Shown piece by piece: positions 43,749 through 52,242 of a DNA stretch of 64,000 bases (positions are counted from its first letter, which is position 1; each line of letters opens with the position of its first letter). The notes under the pieces are model-generated. The model ran no database searches, was not told the DNA's origin, and saw nothing but the letters and a program-made list of their open reading frames with translations. Location: positions 1 to 64,000 of the forward strand of contig PLYA01000024.1 in assembly GCA_003153315.1 (NCBI GenBank). The letters run 5' to 3'. The position numbers and the translations under genes were made by a program. The DNA comes from Bacteroidota bacterium (GTDB taxonomy: Bacteria > Bacteroidota > Bacteroidia > B-17B0 > Aurantibacillaceae).

Positions 43749-44093
43749 ATGAAAAGGAATAAATTAGAAAAATTCAAATCTGAAATCACAGGTCATCTGG
43801 ACATCCTTATAGAGCAAAAGGAAGATGAATTAGATGGTAAAGTAACAAAATGGGAGGAAGTATTAATACATGGTGACCCGGAAGGATTAAAGTCTTTTGC
43901 TAAGCTCTTAATAAAAATAGCGGAGTTAAATCAAGATGAAAATATAAATCTTCCAATTGGAGAAAGAGAGCATATTCATCTTAGACCAAATTTAGAACTT
44001 AGTGCTAGCTCAGTAGAAGTAATTTTAGGACGAATAGATGCAAAAGGTACTGGTGTTTTTTATAAGGGATATATTCCAAAAATAAATCCTTAA
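43749..44093 (+). CDS. Small hypothetical protein, possibly immunity-like
   Basis: 114 residues, no signal peptide. An acidic helical start (KLEKFKSEITGHLDILIEQKED) is followed by VLIHGDPEGLKSFAKLLIKIAEL and the segment HIHLRPNLELSASSVEVILGRIDAKG. That segment reminds me of small Imm32-type immunity proteins, but I cannot confirm this and see no toxin gene beside it. It is a single gene with an apparently leaderless promoter, and a repeat copy follows. Confidence 0.65.
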   Translation: MKRNKLEKFKSEITGHLDILIEQKEDELDGKVTKWEEVLIHGDPEGLKSFAKLLIKIAELNQDENINLPIGEREHIHLRPNLELSASSVEVILGRIDAKGTGVFYKGYIPKINP

Positions 44094-44112
44094 TTTGAAA
44101 CAGCAGGCAGCT

Positions 44113-44183
44113 GCGTTATGGATTGCAGCAAGCTGCCGTATAGCGCGTAAAGCCAGCCGCTTGTATTCAAGCGGAACGCCCAA
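44113..44183. repeat. Dispersed palindromic repeat, inverted copy
   Basis: In reverse it reads TTGGGCGTTCCGC (44183 inward) to TGCAATCCATAACGC (44113). CGCTTG/CAAGCG inside makes a hairpin. Same family as 21609 and 41854, opposite orientation. Confidence 0.72.
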
Positions 44184-44230
44184 TAAATTTACAATCACAT
44201 TATTTAACATTAATTTAATAGTTCGTTCTG

Positions 44231-44246
44231 CTAACTATTAAGTTAG
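44231..44246. promoter_or_regulatory. Candidate MarR operator
   Basis: CTAACTATTAAGTTAG is a 16-base inverted repeat lying just upstream of the -7 element of the MarR gene. A larger ATAGTT...AACTAT pair (44218-44238) overlaps it. MarR dimers bind such palindromes; self-control is therefore likely but unproven. Confidence 0.5.
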
Positions 44247-44251
44247 TTAAC

Positions 44252-44259
44252 TACATTTG
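44252..44259 (+). promoter_or_regulatory. -7 element of the MarR-RND operon
   Basis: TACATTTG matches TAnnTTTG, 10 bases before the ATG at 44270. Confidence 0.6.
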
Positions 44260-44269
44260 CCCCGTTTTT

Positions 44270-44755
44270 ATGGCAAAAGAAAACAAAGATACCTACCAAC
44301 ACATGCCCCTTGGCAAGCTTTGCTCTATGGTTACCAAGCCCTACTTTGGTGCGCTTACTAAAAAAATGGAGCATTTAAAGGTTGAAAAAAACTTCTCGGT
44401 GCTTATTCTGCTGGAAGAAAACAAACACTGCACACAGCAATATATAGCAACTGCCTTACAGATAGATAAGGTATCGATGGTAAAAATAATAGATGGCTTT
44501 ACTAAGCAGGGTTTAGTTAAACGGGTACAAAACCCTAAAGACAGACGTGAGTATTTTGTAGAACTTACACCCAAAGGGCATAAAATATTACCAGCCATAC
44601 ATAAAGCCATTAAGGAGCTGAATAATATTGCTTTTAAAGATTTTACACAAAAAGAGAGAGATGCTTTTGATAAGGCTATAATAAAGGTGTATAACAATGT
44701 AAAGCACTTTCCTTCGTCGCACATCATCATGTATAAACAAAGAAAAAAGAATTAA
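44270..44755 (+). CDS. MarR-family transcriptional regulator
   Basis: 161 residues. The winged helix-turn-helix lies at about 55-115: KHCTQQYIATALQIDKVSMVKIIDGFTKQGLVKR (recognition helix) and the wing VQNPKDRREYFVELTPKG. The N- and C-terminal helices form the dimer. The first gene of an operon with an RND adaptor, pump and TolC-like channel, so it probably represses efflux until a toxic ligand binds. A palindrome sits upstream at 44231-44246. Confidence 0.92.
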   Translation: MAKENKDTYQHMPLGKLCSMVTKPYFGALTKKMEHLKVEKNFSVLILLEENKHCTQQYIATALQIDKVSMVKIIDGFTKQGLVKRVQNPKDRREYFVELTPKGHKILPAIHKAIKELNNIAFKDFTQKERDAFDKAIIKVYNNVKHFPSSHIIMYKQRKKN

Positions 44756-44825
44756 AAGAGAAATATGACCCGAGCCTTTTGGCGAACAACATATTGCCAT
44801 AATATAAAATAAAAGAGAAATATGA
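44752..44825 (+). repeat. 16-base direct repeat around the leader ORF
   Basis: TAAAAGAGAAATATGA occurs at 44752-44767 and 44810-44825, a period of 58 bases. Both copies carry the same purine-rich stretch and ATG. Confidence 0.85.
44765..44812 (+). CDS. Short leader ORF before the efflux adaptor
   Basis: A 15-codon frame (MTRAFWRTTYCHNIK) between marR and the adaptor. Its start region TAAAAGAGAAATATGA (44752-44767) is repeated exactly at 44810-44825, where it provides the adaptor's start. Its stop overlaps the second copy, 9 bases before the adaptor ATG. It could be a translated leader that couples or attenuates efflux-gene expression, or a by-product of a small duplication. Translation is not proven. 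Confidence 0.4.
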   Translation: MTRAFWRTTYCHNIK

Positions 44826-45883
44826 AACCTAAAACTCTCATACTAATTATTATTATAATAATTGCGCTGGTGCTGATAAAGATATTTTATTTATCACCCA
44901 AGCAACCTAAGGCAGGCGGACCAGCCGGTGCTGTGCCAACCGCATTGATAAGAGCTACCATTGTTAAAAAAATGGAACTGGATAATGTTATCACTTCTTC
45001 GGGTAGTATGCTGGCTAATGAAGAGGTAACCCTAAACCCTGAAACTGCAGGTAAAATAGTATCTATACAATTTAAAGAAGGAAGCGAAGTACAAAAAGGA
45101 CAATTGCTGGTTAAGCTTGATGACAGAGAATTGCAGGCGACCTTGGCAAAACAAATGGCCATTCAAAAAATTAATGAAGAGAAAGAACGCGATTTAAAAG
45201 CCTTGCTTGCTATAAAAGGTGTTAGTCAGGAAGAATATGATTTAGCTTTATCGGTGGTTCAACAAGCCAAAGCGGATATGGATTTAACGAAGGCACAAAT
45301 TGACAAAACAGAAATACGTGCCCCATTTAATGGTACCATAGGTTTAAAAAGTGTAAGCGAAGGCGATTTCATCAGTTCATCAGATATGATTGCTACTATA
45401 GAACAATTAAACCCCATGAAAATTGATTTTAGTGTGCCCGAAAAATACTCATCGCAGGTACACGTAGGCGATACCGTATTTGTGAAAATTGCAGGTAGCG
45501 GACATAAATATGCCGGTAAGGTATACGCCTTCGACCCGAAGATAGATGCTGCAACGCGAGCTTTAAAAGTACGTGCTTTGGTTGATAACAATAAACATGA
45601 AATTTTTGCAGGTTCTTACGCTGAAGTTACTTTGGTGTTGCATACCGAGAACTCTGTAGTTGTGCCAAGCATGGCTGTAATAGCGGGTTTGCGCGGACAA
45701 ACAGCCTATGTAGTTGATAGCGGAAAAGCAAAATTAATACCGATAACAATAGGTATCAGAACCGATTCAAGCGTAGAAGTTTTAACCGGGTTAAAAGCCG
45801 GGGATACTATTGCCACGTCGGGCATTATGGCACTTAAAACAGGAATGAAAGTAAAAATTCAGAACCTAAAAAAACTAAAGTAA
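44822..45883 (+). CDS. RND efflux periplasmic adaptor (HlyD/MFP family)
   Basis: 353 residues. An N-terminal membrane anchor (IIIIIIALVLIKIFYL), a lipoyl-type half (GSMLANEEVTLNPETAGKIVSIQFKEGSEVQKGQLLVKLDD), a short hairpin (KQMAIQKINEEKERDLKALLAIKGVSQEEYDLAL), a second half (KTEIRAPFNGTIGLKSVSEGDFIS), a beta-barrel and a membrane-proximal domain follow in order. It links the inner-membrane pump to the outer-membrane channel. The pump gene begins immediately after its stop, with no gap. Confidence 0.93.
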   Translation: MKPKTLILIIIIIIALVLIKIFYLSPKQPKAGGPAGAVPTALIRATIVKKMELDNVITSSGSMLANEEVTLNPETAGKIVSIQFKEGSEVQKGQLLVKLDDRELQATLAKQMAIQKINEEKERDLKALLAIKGVSQEEYDLALSVVQQAKADMDLTKAQIDKTEIRAPFNGTIGLKSVSEGDFISSSDMIATIEQLNPMKIDFSVPEKYSSQVHVGDTVFVKIAGSGHKYAGKVYAFDPKIDAATRALKVRALVDNNKHEIFAGSYAEVTLVLHTENSVVVPSMAVIAGLRGQTAYVVDSGKAKLIPITIGIRTDSSVEVLTGLKAGDTIATSGIMALKTGMKVKIQNLKKLK

Positions 45884-48800
45884 ATGAGTATTTCATCTAC
45901 CAGTATAAACAGGCCGGTTCTTGCCATAGTAATGAACCTTATTATTCTGTTGTTCGGAATGATAGGTTACAAATTTCTGGGTGTACGCGAGTTTCCGGCA
46001 ATTGATCCTCCGGTTATTACGGTGCGTACCAGTTACACAGGTGCCAGTGCAGAGGTTATAGAATCGCAAATAACAGAGCCTTTAGAAAAATCCATCAATG
46101 GTATTGATGGTATCCGTACTATTTCTTCTACCAGTGCACAAGGTGTAAGCTCTATTACCGTTGAGTTTAATTTAAGTGCAGATTTGGAAAGTGCTGCCAA
46201 CGATGTGCGTGATAAAGTAGCACAGGCATTACGACAGTTACCACAGGATATAGATGCTGCACCAACTGTAACCAAAGCGGATGCCAATAGTGATGCGATA
46301 ATCAGCATGACGCTGCAAAGTGATACACGTTCTATATTAGAGGTAGATGATTATGCGGAAAATGTATTGGTAGAGCGCCTGCAAACCATTCCCGGTGTTA
46401 GTACCATTCAAGTTTGGGGGCAAAAAAAATATTCTATGCGTTTATGGATGGATCCTACAAAGCTTGCTGCGTATGGTCTAACAGCTATTGATGTACAGAA
46501 TGCCGTAAATAAAGAAAATATAGAATCTCCGTCAGGTAAAGTAGTGGGGCCAAGTAACGAACTTACTGTACAAGCTAAAGGCCGTTTAAATACCGTTGAT
46601 GATTATGAAAACATGATTATTAAAACAAGCGGAACGGAATTGGTTCGTTTTAGAGATGTTGGTCGTGTTGAGCTTGGGCCTGAAAACTTAGAAACTACTT
46701 TAAAGATTGGTGGCATAGCTATGATAGGTTTAGGGCTTGTGCCACAACCGGGTGCTAACTATATTGATATTGCAGATGAGTTCAACAAACGGATGGAGAA
46801 GTTAAAGAAAGAAGTCCCTAAAGATTATAAGATAGATATTGCATTAGATAATACCAAGTTTGTGCGCCGTGCTATTTCTGAGGTTGAAGAAACATTACTG
46901 ATTGCCATCATTTTGGTAATTATTATCATTTATCTTTTCTTCAGAGATTGGGTTATTGCCATTCGTCCTTTAATAGATATGCCGGTTGCCTTAATTGGTG
47001 CTTTCTTCATTATGTATATTATGGGCTATTCCATCAACGTATTAACCTTACTGGCTATTGTACTTGCAACAGGGCTGGTGGTTGATGACGGTATTGTGGT
47101 AACCGAAAACATCTTTAAAAAGATAGAAGATGGCATGGATCCTCTGGAAGCGGCACATAAAGGTTCCAGAGAAATTTTCTTTGCGGTGGTTTCTACTTCT
47201 ATAACCTTAGCGGCTGTGTTCTTACCGGTAATTTTTTTACAAGGTTTTGTTGGTCAATTATTCCGTGAGTTTGGTGTGGTGTTGGCAGGAGCGGTGCTTA
47301 TATCCGCATTCGTATCTCTTACCTTAACACCTATGCTAAATGCCCATTTAGTAAAGAAAAATCATAAGAAGAGTCGCTTTTATTTAATGACAGAACCTTT
47401 CTTTGAACGTTTGGAAAGTAATTACGCTATTACGCTTGGAAAGTTTTTAAAGAGGCGTAAGTGGGCATTTGCTATTATTGGAGCATCGGTAATATTAATT
47501 GGAGTGGTTATAAAGTTTATCCCATCCGAATTAGCTCCGCTTGATGACAGAAGTTGGTTGCGTATAAACACAACTGCCCCTGAAGGAGCATCGTATGAAT
47601 ATATGGACAGATTTATGGATAGGTTTGGTAGAATGATGGATGACAGCGTAAAAGAAAAGCGTATGGTTATGACCATTACTTCACCCGGATTTGGTACAGG
47701 TTCTGTAAACTCAGGCTCTGTGCGTTTGATGTTGAAAGAACCTGAAGATCGAAAAAAATCGCAACAGTATTGGGCAGATTATGTTGCCAAATTAACCAAG
47801 TCATTCCCTGAAGGAAAAGTATTTGTATCGCAAGAACAAACTATTTCTGCAGGAGGTGGTCCTCGGGGTGGTTTACCGGTACAGTATGTTTTGCAGGCTC
47901 CTGACTTTGATAAGCTTAAACAGTTTCTCCCTAAGTTTTTAGACGAAGCATATAAAGACCCTACGTTTCAAGGTGTTGATTGTAACTTAAAATTTAATAA
48001 ACCCGAACTGGATATCACTATTTTAAGAGATAAAGCAAAATCTTTAGGCGTGTCTGTACAGGATATTGCACAAACTATGCAACTTGCTTTAAGCGGAAAC
48101 AGGTTTAGTTATTTTATTATGAATGATAAGCAATATCAGGTAATGGGGCAACTGGATATTGATTTTAGAGGCACTCCAAATGATGTAAAATCTTTATACG
48201 TACGCAATGCTGCCGGAGATTTAATCCAGTTAGATAATTTAGTTAAGATAGAAGAGTTGAGCCGACCTCCGCAATTATATAAATACAACCGCTATGAATC
48301 AGCTACTGTATCTGCAGGCTTAGCACCCGGCAAAACTATTGATGATGGTATTAAAGCGATGGATAGAATCGCTAAGAAAGTTTTAGACCCAACTTTTACT
48401 ACTGCTTTAACAGGTCCTTCGCGAGATTTTGCGGAGAGCGGCTCTAATATTATGTTTGCTTTTTGCCTGGCACTTCTTCTAATTTATTTAATTCTTGCTG
48501 CACAGTTTGAAAGTTTTGTTGATCCGTTTATTGTTATGCTTACCGTGCCCCTTGCTTTAGCCGGAGCACTTTTATCTTTATGGTATTTCAATCAAACACT
48601 TAATATCTTTTCAGAGATTGGAATTATTATGCTAATTGGACTCGTTACTAAAAATGGTATTTTAATCGTAGAGTTTTCCAATCAGTTAAGAGAACAAGGT
48701 TTATCTAAATTAGAAGCTATACAAAAAGGAGCTACTGCCCGTTTACGTCCTATTTTAATGACAAGTATTGCAACAGCTTTAGGTGCATTGCCAATTGCCA

Positions 48801-49000
48801 TGTCTTTAGGTGCTGCCGCTAAAAGTCGTATGGGCATGGGTATTGTAGTGGTTGGTGGAATTATGTTTTCGTTAATCCTAACACTATTTGTAATTCCTGC
48901 CATGTATACCTACCTATCAAAAGCCCACAGAAAGAAATTGGAAAACACGTATGAATCGGAGCCTGTAAAAGAAAATATTGTGTATGAAAAACATGTATAA
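45884..49000 (+). CDS. RND efflux pump permease (AcrB/HAE1 family)
   Basis: 1038 residues, normal length. SISSTSINRPVLAIVMNLIILLFG is the first helix; GVREFPAIDPPVITVRTSYTGASAEVIESQI opens the porter domain. TM4 has LATGLVVDDGIVVTENIF with the paired acidic residues of proton relay. The second half repeats the plan, with LIGLVTKNGILIVEFSNQ and LRPILMTSIATALGALP. It uses the proton gradient to export toxic compounds. Substrate range cannot be read from sequence. Its end overlaps the channel gene by 17 bases. Confidence 0.95.
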   Translation: MSISSTSINRPVLAIVMNLIILLFGMIGYKFLGVREFPAIDPPVITVRTSYTGASAEVIESQITEPLEKSINGIDGIRTISSTSAQGVSSITVEFNLSADLESAANDVRDKVAQALRQLPQDIDAAPTVTKADANSDAIISMTLQSDTRSILEVDDYAENVLVERLQTIPGVSTIQVWGQKKYSMRLWMDPTKLAAYGLTAIDVQNAVNKENIESPSGKVVGPSNELTVQAKGRLNTVDDYENMIIKTSGTELVRFRDVGRVELGPENLETTLKIGGIAMIGLGLVPQPGANYIDIADEFNKRMEKLKKEVPKDYKIDIALDNTKFVRRAISEVEETLLIAIILVIIIIYLFFRDWVIAIRPLIDMPVALIGAFFIMYIMGYSINVLTLLAIVLATGLVVDDGIVVTENIFKKIEDGMDPLEAAHKGSREIFFAVVSTSITLAAVFLPVIFLQGFVGQLFREFGVVLAGAVLISAFVSLTLTPMLNAHLVKKNHKKSRFYLMTEPFFERLESNYAITLGKFLKRRKWAFAIIGASVILIGVVIKFIPSELAPLDDRSWLRINTTAPEGASYEYMDRFMDRFGRMMDDSVKEKRMVMTITSPGFGTGSVNSGSVRLMLKEPEDRKKSQQYWADYVAKLTKSFPEGKVFVSQEQTISAGGGPRGGLPVQYVLQAPDFDKLKQFLPKFLDEAYKDPTFQGVDCNLKFNKPELDITILRDKAKSLGVSVQDIAQTMQLALSGNRFSYFIMNDKQYQVMGQLDIDFRGTPNDVKSLYVRNAAGDLIQLDNLVKIEELSRPPQLYKYNRYESATVSAGLAPGKTIDDGIKAMDRIAKKVLDPTFTTALTGPSRDFAESGSNIMFAFCLALLLIYLILAAQFESFVDPFIVMLTVPLALAGALLSLWYFNQTLNIFSEIGIIMLIGLVTKNGILIVEFSNQLREQGLSKLEAIQKGATARLRPILMTSIATALGALPIAMSLGAAAKSRMGMGIVVVGGIMFSLILTLFVIPAMYTYLSKAHRKKLENTYESEPVKENIVYEKHV

Positions 49001-50354
49001 GTTTATTACCTTTTGTATTTGCTTAGTGGCATTCTCAGTTAAGAGTCAGGATTTACTAACCTTAGAAGACGTTATTAAAATAACTGTCGAAAATAACTTT
49101 GATATTAAGATTGCAAAGAACAATATACAGGTAGCAAAAAACAATAACAACATCGGTTTGATAGGTGGCGGACAATCTACCGGAGGTACCGTGTCGGGTG
49201 GTACCACGGGTATGCTTCCACAAATTTCTATTGCATCCGGTAGCCCTGCAAATCCGCTAGGGGTTGGTCAAACCGTTACAACATTAAAATACTCTACACC
49301 CGCAGCAGATATTAACAAACAAGGCCTTACTTCTTATAATTATGCTCCTTCCATTGTTGGTACTTGGTATTTTTTTGATGGTTTAAAAATGTTTGTTACT
49401 AAAAAGAAACTAAATCGAGCGGAAGAGCTTAGTAATATTCAATACAGAGTAACTGTTGAAAACACATTGCTTAATGCACTTACCGCCTATTATCAAATGA
49501 TTAGTATAAAGCAATATATTAAATCGCTAAAGTTGTCGTTGACTTTAGGAAGCGATCAAAAACAACTGGCTGATCAGAAGCTTAAAACAGGAACAGGCTC
49601 TAATGTAGATGTACTTCAAACCCAAATAGATTATAACAACATACAGGTTCAGATATTGCAACAACAAAACTTATTGAATGAGCAACGGATTAATTTAAAT
49701 AACCTTTTAAAACGCCCCGCCGATGTTGATTTTTCTGTACCTGATACCATTATTATGCAAACCAAACCTGAGTATCAAATGGCATTGGATAATACAGATA
49801 AAAACAATAATTCTATATTAGCAGGGCAAAAAACTATCGAGATAGACGAACTTGCTCTGAAGGAATTTAAAGCTAATCGTATGCCCAAGATAGGGGTTAC
49901 AGGCAATTACACTTGGCAAAAGACTACTAACTCAATTGGATTTTTGCGCGAGAATTTAAACTATGGGTACAATGCAGGTTTTGTTTGTAACTGGACATTA
50001 CTAAACAACCTTACTACCCATACTGCCATAAAAAACCAAACGGTACAGCTAAGTTCTGACAATATGCGTTTGGAAGCCACAAAACTTCAGGAGAAGGGAA
50101 ATTTATATAAAGCTTACTTAAGCTTTCAAAACAACTTGAACATTATTGAAATAGAAAAACAAAGTGTGCAAATGGCAAATCAAAACCTTTATATCGCCGC
50201 GCAGCGTTTTAAACAAGGTTTATCTAACTACATTGAATACCGTACTGTTGAGCAAAGTTATGAGGATGCTCAATACCGTTTATCTCAAGCCGCATATAAT
50301 ACCAAGTTAAGCGAACTTAATTATCTGAAAGCACAAGGCTTACTGGTTCATTAA
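48984..50354 (+). CDS. TolC-family outer-membrane channel
   Basis: 456 residues from the ATG at 48984; a TTG at 48978 and another ATG at 48993 are alternatives. The signal peptide ends SVKSQ. DLLTLEDVIKITVENNFDIKIAKNNIQVAKNN and ALTAYYQMISIKQYIKSLK, with the second repeat LNYGYNAGFVCNWTLLNN and YKAYLSFQNNLNIIEIEKQSVQMANQNL, fit the TolC double repeat. It provides the outer-membrane exit of the efflux system. The start lies within the 3' end of the pump gene. Confidence 0.9.
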   Translation: MKNMYKFITFCICLVAFSVKSQDLLTLEDVIKITVENNFDIKIAKNNIQVAKNNNNIGLIGGGQSTGGTVSGGTTGMLPQISIASGSPANPLGVGQTVTTLKYSTPAADINKQGLTSYNYAPSIVGTWYFFDGLKMFVTKKKLNRAEELSNIQYRVTVENTLLNALTAYYQMISIKQYIKSLKLSLTLGSDQKQLADQKLKTGTGSNVDVLQTQIDYNNIQVQILQQQNLLNEQRINLNNLLKRPADVDFSVPDTIIMQTKPEYQMALDNTDKNNNSILAGQKTIEIDELALKEFKANRMPKIGVTGNYTWQKTTNSIGFLRENLNYGYNAGFVCNWTLLNNLTTHTAIKNQTVQLSSDNMRLEATKLQEKGNLYKAYLSFQNNLNIIEIEKQSVQMANQNLYIAAQRFKQGLSNYIEYRTVEQSYEDAQYRLSQAAYNTKLSELNYLKAQGLLVH

Positions 50355-50357
50355 TTT

Positions 50358-50365
50358 TATCTTTG
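50358..50365 (+). promoter_or_regulatory. -7 element of hemW, near-leaderless
   Basis: TATCTTTG starts 3 bases past the tolC-like stop and ends 6 bases before the ATG at 50372, so hemW can be transcribed independently with almost no leader. Confidence 0.55.
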
Positions 50366-50371
50366 TGCCAA

Positions 50372-51502
50372 ATGAGTGGCATATATATTCACATTCCATT
50401 TTGCCGAAAGGCTTGCTTATATTGCGATTTTCATTTTTCTACTAATCTTGAAAACAAGAAAACTATAGTAGATGCTATTTGCAAAGAAATAAAAATCAGA
50501 AAAGGTTATTTAGAAGATAAAATAGTCGAATCAATTTATTTTGGTGGTGGAACACCAAGCCTGTTAACCATTTTGGAACTTGAGCAAATTTTAACCGTTA
50601 TTCATGCCAATTTTAAAATAAATGAAAAAGCTGAACTTACTTTTGAGTTAAATCCAGAAGATGCAGAAATAAATTACCTAAAAAAGATAAAGAAATTAGG
50701 TGTCAACCGATTAAGCATAGGTCTGCAAAGTTTTAATGATAAAGAATTAAAATGGATGAACCGAGCGCATAATGCGCAACAAAATTTCGATTGTATCAAG
50801 TTGGCGCAACAAGTAGGTTTTGAAAACATTTCTATTGATTTGATTTATGGAAGTAAATTTCAAACACAGGATACTTGGTATAAAACTTTGCAAACAGCTT
50901 TTGATTTAAATACACAACATATTTCTTCGTATAACTTAACAGTAGAAAACAGAACACAATTAAACCATCTCATTAAAGAAAAAAAGGAGAAAGATATAGA
51001 TAATGAAATGAGTTCGCAGCTTTTTAATTTATTGATGGAAGAAACAGAAAAAAATGGTTTCACTCAATATGAAATATCTAACTTTTGTAAGCCGGGGTAC
51101 ATGGCTGAGCATAATAGTAATTACTGGAGGGGATTATCTTATTTAGGCATTGGCCCCTCGGCTCATTCATACAATGATGTTTCACGTAGATTTAATGTAA
51201 GAAGTAATGCCCAATACATTCAGTCAATCGAAAACAACAACTCATTTTACGAAGAGGAAACTCTGACTGACAATGATAAATACAACGAATACATTTTAAC
51301 CCGTCTTAGAACCGAATGGGGTTGCGATATGAAAGAGATAGAGTCTTCCTTTGGGGGACAGTATCTTAATTACTTCTTAAAGCAATTAGAACCCTACAAA
51401 CAAAAAAACTTTATTGATATAAAACAAAACAGCGTAACTTTAAACAAACAAGGAAAGCATTTTGCCGATGGCATAGCTTCTGATTTATTTTATATAAAAT
51501 GA
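50372..51502 (+). CDS. hemW: HemW-like radical SAM protein
   Basis: 376 residues from the ATG at 50372. GIYIHIPFCRKACLYCDFHF has the CxxxCxxC cluster motif; ESIYFGGGTPSLL, ELNPEDAE, GVNRLSIGLQSFNDKELKWMNRAHN and GIGPSAHSY are typical of HemN/HemW. HemW is now seen as a haem chaperone rather than coproporphyrinogen oxidase; the cysteine just after the first three in HemN is absent here, where CDF is found. It overlaps the next gene's ATG by 4 bases. Confidence 0.92.
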   Translation: MSGIYIHIPFCRKACLYCDFHFSTNLENKKTIVDAICKEIKIRKGYLEDKIVESIYFGGGTPSLLTILELEQILTVIHANFKINEKAELTFELNPEDAEINYLKKIKKLGVNRLSIGLQSFNDKELKWMNRAHNAQQNFDCIKLAQQVGFENISIDLIYGSKFQTQDTWYKTLQTAFDLNTQHISSYNLTVENRTQLNHLIKEKKEKDIDNEMSSQLFNLLMEETEKNGFTQYEISNFCKPGYMAEHNSNYWRGLSYLGIGPSAHSYNDVSRRFNVRSNAQYIQSIENNNSFYEEETLTDNDKYNEYILTRLRTEWGCDMKEIESSFGGQYLNYFLKQLEPYKQKNFIDIKQNSVTLNKQGKHFADGIASDLFYIK

Positions 51503-52242
51503 CGGCTACAATAACTCATAAAGGAAAAATATTCAGAGTAGATTTTACAAAACCTATAGATATTTCTTTGCCGGTAGCAATTGGTGGAGTAAAGGCGTGG
51601 TATGTTGATGAACCAGTTATAGAACCTGTACGTATGGGCAATTGGGTTGGAGAGGTTGCGCAAGGTGGTTCTGTAAATTTTAAAAACATTATGTTCAATC
51701 CACATGGACATGGTACACATACCGAATGTGTGGGGCACATCAGTAAGGAGTTCTACTCGGTAAATAAAAGCTTTAAACAATTTATGTTTATGGCAGAACT
51801 TATTACTGTTTTACCTAAAGAAGTAAATGGCGACCTCATCATTACCAAAAAAATACTGGAAACATTCATAGAAGATAAAAGCCCAGAAGCGTTAATTATA
51901 CGTACCCTTTCAAACTCGGAAGCAAAAACACATAAAAATTATTCAAATACAAATCCCGCTTATATTAATGAGGAAGCAATGAAATACATCGTTGAAAAAG
52001 GTGTGCAGCATTTGTTATTTGATACACCCAGTGTAGATAAAGAAGTAGATAACGGCGCACTATTTGCACACAAAGCTTTTTGGGAATACCCACAAAACAC
52101 TAACACACAACGTACTATTACCGAATTGATTTATGTGCCCAATTCCGTTTATGATGGCACATATCTTTTAGATTTGCAGGTAGCAGCCTTTGAAAATGAT
52201 GCTGCACCATCAAGGCCTTTATTATACAGAATAATCAATTAA
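51499..52242 (+). CDS. Cyclase-family hydrolase (KynB/arylformamidase-like)
   Basis: 247 residues. FTKPIDISLPVAIGGVKAWYVDEPVIEPV, the metal motif HGHGTHTECVGH, and DTPSVDKEVDNG are typical of the cyclase/kynurenine formamidase family. The usual motif is HxGTHxD; here Glu replaces Asp, a variant that may be common in Bacteroidota. The reaction is probably a metal-dependent hydrolysis, such as formylkynurenine deformylation, but no other kynurenine gene is adjacent. It is coupled to hemW (4-base overlap) and convergent with dnaG (4-base overlap). Confidence 0.85.
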   Translation: MTATITHKGKIFRVDFTKPIDISLPVAIGGVKAWYVDEPVIEPVRMGNWVGEVAQGGSVNFKNIMFNPHGHGTHTECVGHISKEFYSVNKSFKQFMFMAELITVLPKEVNGDLIITKKILETFIEDKSPEALIIRTLSNSEAKTHKNYSNTNPAYINEEAMKYIVEKGVQHLLFDTPSVDKEVDNGALFAHKAFWEYPQNTNTQRTITELIYVPNSVYDGTYLLDLQVAAFENDAAPSRPLLYRIIN

